A DNA stretch of 21,568 nucleotides, from assembly GCF_001039355.2 (NCBI RefSeq), contig NW_019774085.1, positions 1 through 21,568 on the forward strand, in the 5' to 3' direction. Positions 18,139-21,568 of this stretch are shown piece after piece. Both the position numbers and the translations under genes were made by a program. Below the pieces are notes generated by a model that was given only the letters and a program-made list of their open reading frames with translations, had not been told where the DNA came from and searched no databases. The DNA comes from Lingula anatina. Taxonomy: Eukaryota; Brachiopoda; Lingulata; Lingulida; Lingulidae. Within the stretch, counting starts at the first letter, position 1; every line of letters begins with the position of its first letter.

Positions 18139-19125
18139 GACATTTGTTAACTGTCCGTATTGGTAGCAATACCAAGGTGGTCAGCACTGAGGAATGTGAA
18201 TTTGAAGAGAGGGAAAAGGCCGTGGATTTCAGCCTTTTGTTCTTTGTTTATCATGTGACTTATTAAATTGATCAACAACGTACCAGCCAATGAGCATCAT
18301 CTTTCTCAGGATGAAAGATTCATTTTGTGTGACAATACCAACTTCAGGAGCCGATTTCTCAGTATAGGCTTAAAGTGTGCAGGTGGTTCACTTAAAGCAG
18401 CAAACAAGTAACAATGACCAATTTACATTGCCAGTAGCATCGGGAAACCAGATTCAACACACAACTTAGTTTTTGTCACATGACCTAGATATCATTTTAG
18501 GTCATGGTCTTGACATTGATTTAGCCCATGGCCTTGACCTCCACATTCTATTTAACTGCACTGATCCAGTTTGGAACCACAGGAACTGGGTATGCAATCT
18601 TACTAGCTATATTGCTTGATCTGTCTGCTCAACATGTCACACAATAGCCTTACTGGGATGCAGGTGCAACACATGCCACTTTGAGATGAAATTTTGTTTC
18701 TAGAAATTGGTAAAGATGGTTTGTTTACACAACAGACTTTGTGCTTCAAAGAAAGGAAAAATTAACGCTTTTATTTCTGATCAAAATTCCTCAATAACAC
18801 TTACTGTGATTAAGAACTATATGCACATACATACCATTATTTATAAATAAGAGACATACTGTGCTGATAATTTACCAAAACTGTTTACATGTTGATTATG
18901 AATCGTTTGTCTAAAGTAAGATTGACTTCTCTTAATTATATACTGCTTTCTTACTGTGTTGCATATTGATAGTTAAGTTAAAGGTAGACTTGAGTTGAAG
19001 TAAAATTGCATGATGTACAAGTAGAACTAATTTACAAAACGCAGGTATTTTTGCCATAGCCAATTATTTTTTAAGTTTGTTATCTGTTTGTTAAAGTAAT
19101 AAATTGTTTAATAGCACCCAATTAT
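18139..19125 (+). other. 3' UTR
   Basis: Runs from the TGA to just past the AATAAA at 19098. AT-rich, no long open frame. The end is inferred from the polyadenylation signal and the TTTGCATTTGTCTG that follows. Confidence 0.65.
19098..19103 (+). terminator. polyadenylation signal AATAAA
   Basis: Canonical AATAAA, the first clear one after the stop codon, followed within 15-40 bases by a T/G-rich stretch suitable for cleavage. Confidence 0.7.
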
Positions 19126-19153
19126 TTGCATTTGTCTGAGACTTTTAGAGACC

Positions 19154-19258
19154 ATTCCCAGAGATATCATACTTACCTTGGATTGATCTATCTCCATGAC
19201 TTAAGTGGCTTAAATGTCTGTCGCACCTACTAAAGCTGTTTGGGGGTAATTAACTACT
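19154..19258 (+). repeat. dispersed repeat, copy 2
   Basis: Matches 14303-14430 in the blocks ATTCCCAGAG, TTGATCTATC, GGCTTAAATGTC, CACCTACTAAAGCTGT and GGGGGTAATTAACTACT. It begins about 50 bp after the poly(A) signal of the helicase gene. Confidence 0.65.
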
Positions 19259-19259
19259 A

Positions 19260-21568
19260 ACTTGAATAAGTTGTCCGTATTCTATATAGCTGGCAGTTGC
19301 CCCCAGAAAAATAAGTCTCTTTGGTGAACCCTATAAAGTTTTAACCTTTCCTTCACTCCAATTATTATTTATATCATTTATTTGTTAAGTTTTCCAAAGT
19401 CGTGAGGTAGACCTATAATAAAATAATAATTGAAGATTTCTTAAACACAAATAGAGAATAGGGGGAAATTCTTTGAAAATAAAAGAAATGTCGATAATTG
19501 TCAAAATTATTGGTCACCAATGGTGTGGCATTCAATGTACCATAGTGTCATGTTTAATACATATGTAGCCAGCTTGGAATGCTGTTAATTTATTATATTA
19601 TTCATTTCAAAGAAGAGGTCAAATAACATTGACTAGGATATACCATTATTACATATCTCAAATTTGCACTCGCAACTTGCTATCATGTAACACATATTAT
19701 CAATGATAAATAGGAATAACAAATAAGAAACCAAATTTTGAGAACTCGTGGAAAATATTTATTATTTGTGGCCTGTAAGGTAGTCCGCATACATCATGTA
19801 TCTCAGTCTTCAACCTGGTTTTCAGTTGGGCAGATTTTTTAAATTCCCTCTCAGACAATAAATTGAAAGAAAACAAGTCGGTTAAAGCTGATGAACAGAC
19901 AACTTTTAATGATGTAAACAAGGAAGAGTGACAAAATGATACAACAATACACAGGTTTTGGGCCCTAACATTCATCTCCAAACTTTTACTGCAAAAGCAG
20001 GACCAAAATCATAAAAAGTATTAAAACAAAGCTACACTTGGTCGCCTCCCCCTATCTGAAGAGCACCTAAAACCATCTGTGAAGTAAATAATTCCATGTA
20101 CAGTGCCAAAATTTAATGACAAAAATAACAAAACACTGCCTGGCAAATAAATTCAAAATATGGTTCGTAATGTTAAAAGACGGCACTACAAGGTAGCTTA
20201 TTTCTCACACTGAAAACCATTCTTAAAACTGTACTTACTAATTTTCAACGGAAGATTTTCAGTAAGGAAAAACTTTGTATTTGCAGGAGGCCACCCCCAT
20301 TATTTCGGGCTATATGAATGACGAACAAAATGTGTTTTTGCTCCATCCCACCTTGTTTTAAGTAAACTCTAAAAAAATTTGTAGTATTGTTCACATGAAA
20401 CTTGATTCTGTAGGTCTTGTTGTGTCTTTTCTTTAAGAAAAGGTGTGTGAGGGAGGAGAGCTTTTTTTCTCTAAAGAATAAGAGGAGCTAGGGCCAGTTC
20501 TACTAAGTAAATAACTTTTAGACCAAAATTTGGTTTATTTTAGTTCATTAATTTATATTTAAAATAAAATTCTAAAAAAAGCATGATCAAAAACCACGAA
20601 TTTGTTGCCCTTGTTCTGACATTTATAATGCTTTCCAAAGGAAATCTTGCCTAAATACTTGAAAAATATTTAAATGAATCACACTGTACACATGAGCAAA
20701 TTTCAAATGCCATACATAAAATAAAGAAAAATAATGCTTTATTGAGACAGACAATGTGAGTCATGGTAAAATCCTTAAACAATTATTTGACAATAGTCTG
20801 AGGAAAAAATACAACTGAATCATACATATATTGTTCAGTTTAATCACTTAACAAAAATCAATAGAAAATAACTTTGTAATTCAACAAAATAATGTTTTAT
20901 AACAATCTATTAGACTTTGAAAAGCCCATTTTAAAATCAAATAAAGTTAAATGGATAGTTCAGGAAATTTTCAAGTAAAAAACTCAAAATCATTGAAGAA
21001 AAAAAGGAAAAGGGTGTGATAATTGCACTAGTCTTATGAAACTGTGACAAAGTTGACAGGGCAACAAAGACATTGCGTCATTTTGCAGCAACACTAACAT
21101 TAACCCTAACACTACTAACTGTCATGGATTTAATGTCATAAAGTAATACAAAGCATGCTGAATGATATTCATAAAATATTGATACCTACTTTTTTGGGCT
21201 TAAGTTAACACTTTCGTTTCTATCTCACCTGGATGTGATGACTGCTTGATCACAAAGTATGGATATAATTTTCATGAATATTCCTCAATGCAACTATTTA
21301 CAGGTCCAACGAAAGTACTTTCCCAACTATAAAGTAGCTCTACAAAGTACAAACAGGTATTGGACCAATTGTTGATACAAAAATTAAACCATTTATGGGG
21401 AATGAACAGACTCTGTCCATACACGTACCATATATGTATATAATAACATGATTATGAACATGATTGCACGGCTTGTTTTAGCACCACTGGGCAATATCAA
21501 TTGATGGGGTAAACTAAGGGCTGGTTTTGATAAAGAACTTTTCACTGAATTTATTAGATCATTTTTTT
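19260..21568. other. intergenic sequence, no gene recognised
   Basis: Very AT-rich. No exon-like segment, repeat array or RNA gene is supported. Several TTTATT motifs (for example near 20738) could be poly(A) signals of a minus-strand gene ending here, but there is no coding evidence. The minus-strand frame at 19700-19981 shows no motif. Confidence 0.5.

Noticed and set aside
19700-19981. Minus-strand 93-codon frame downstream of the gene
   Set aside because: AT-rich intergenic sequence with no domain, no nearby exon signals and composition like its surroundings.
21089-21120. TAACCCTAAC as telomere-like repeat
   Set aside because: A single chance occurrence, not an array.

Overview
This is an AT-rich eukaryotic nuclear window with a split plus-strand gene, introns of about 0.1 to 3.7 kb with GT..AG borders, and many dispersed repeats. 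The repeats look like the 'pearl'-type non-autonomous Helentrons described from bivalves. A marine mollusc, probably a bivalve, is my best guess for the source; this is inference, not proof.

The one gene I can support runs on the plus strand from about 725 to about 19,120. It encodes the C-terminal superfamily 1 DNA helicase half of a ZGRF1-like protein. I traced 17 coding exons whose reading phases join exactly; 16 are well supported and one (1423-1477) is tentative. Together they give about 630 codons ending at the stop at 18136-18138. All core helicase motifs are present: Walker A (GAFGSGKS), Ia (TNVAVD), Walker B (LDEASQ), III (GDTKQLNP, altered), QYRCHP, V (VDAFQGGEKD) and VI (NVALTRAK). 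After motif VI comes a polar tail ending in an acidic, Ser-rich stretch. The 5' exons, which would carry the ZGRF1 N-terminal region and zinc finger, and the promoter lie outside the window. A 3' UTR of about 1 kb ends at an AATAAA at 19098.

The introns are filled by three same-orientation copies of one mobile element: A 3852-6115, B 6415-8515 and C 11278-14069. Each starts with ATTGTACCACCAGCG fused to a palindrome. Each ends with the inverted copy of that sequence, then a short GC-rich hairpin, then CTCTAG followed by TT. That architecture (asymmetric terminal inverted repeats plus a 3' hairpin, no coding capacity) fits Helentron-associated elements (HINEs). Between the ends lies a tandem array of roughly 145-bp units. 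Nearly every unit in copy C holds a perfect AGGTCAAAGGTCA (DR1) nuclear-receptor site on the minus strand. I count 16 exact DR1 sites across the three copies, plus flanking AGGTCA half-sites. This is the most striking signal in the window.

The remaining intron space holds a 3 x 130-bp tandem repeat (8621-9010) between about 60-bp direct repeats, a decayed minus-strand non-LTR retrotransposon with an endonuclease start (about 9200-9610), a 51-bp minisatellite (9635-9838), and a 47-bp LINE tail with a 12-bp target duplication nested in copy C. A dispersed repeat appears both at 14303-14430 and just past the gene's poly(A) site at 19154-19258. From 19,260 to the end I see no supportable gene.
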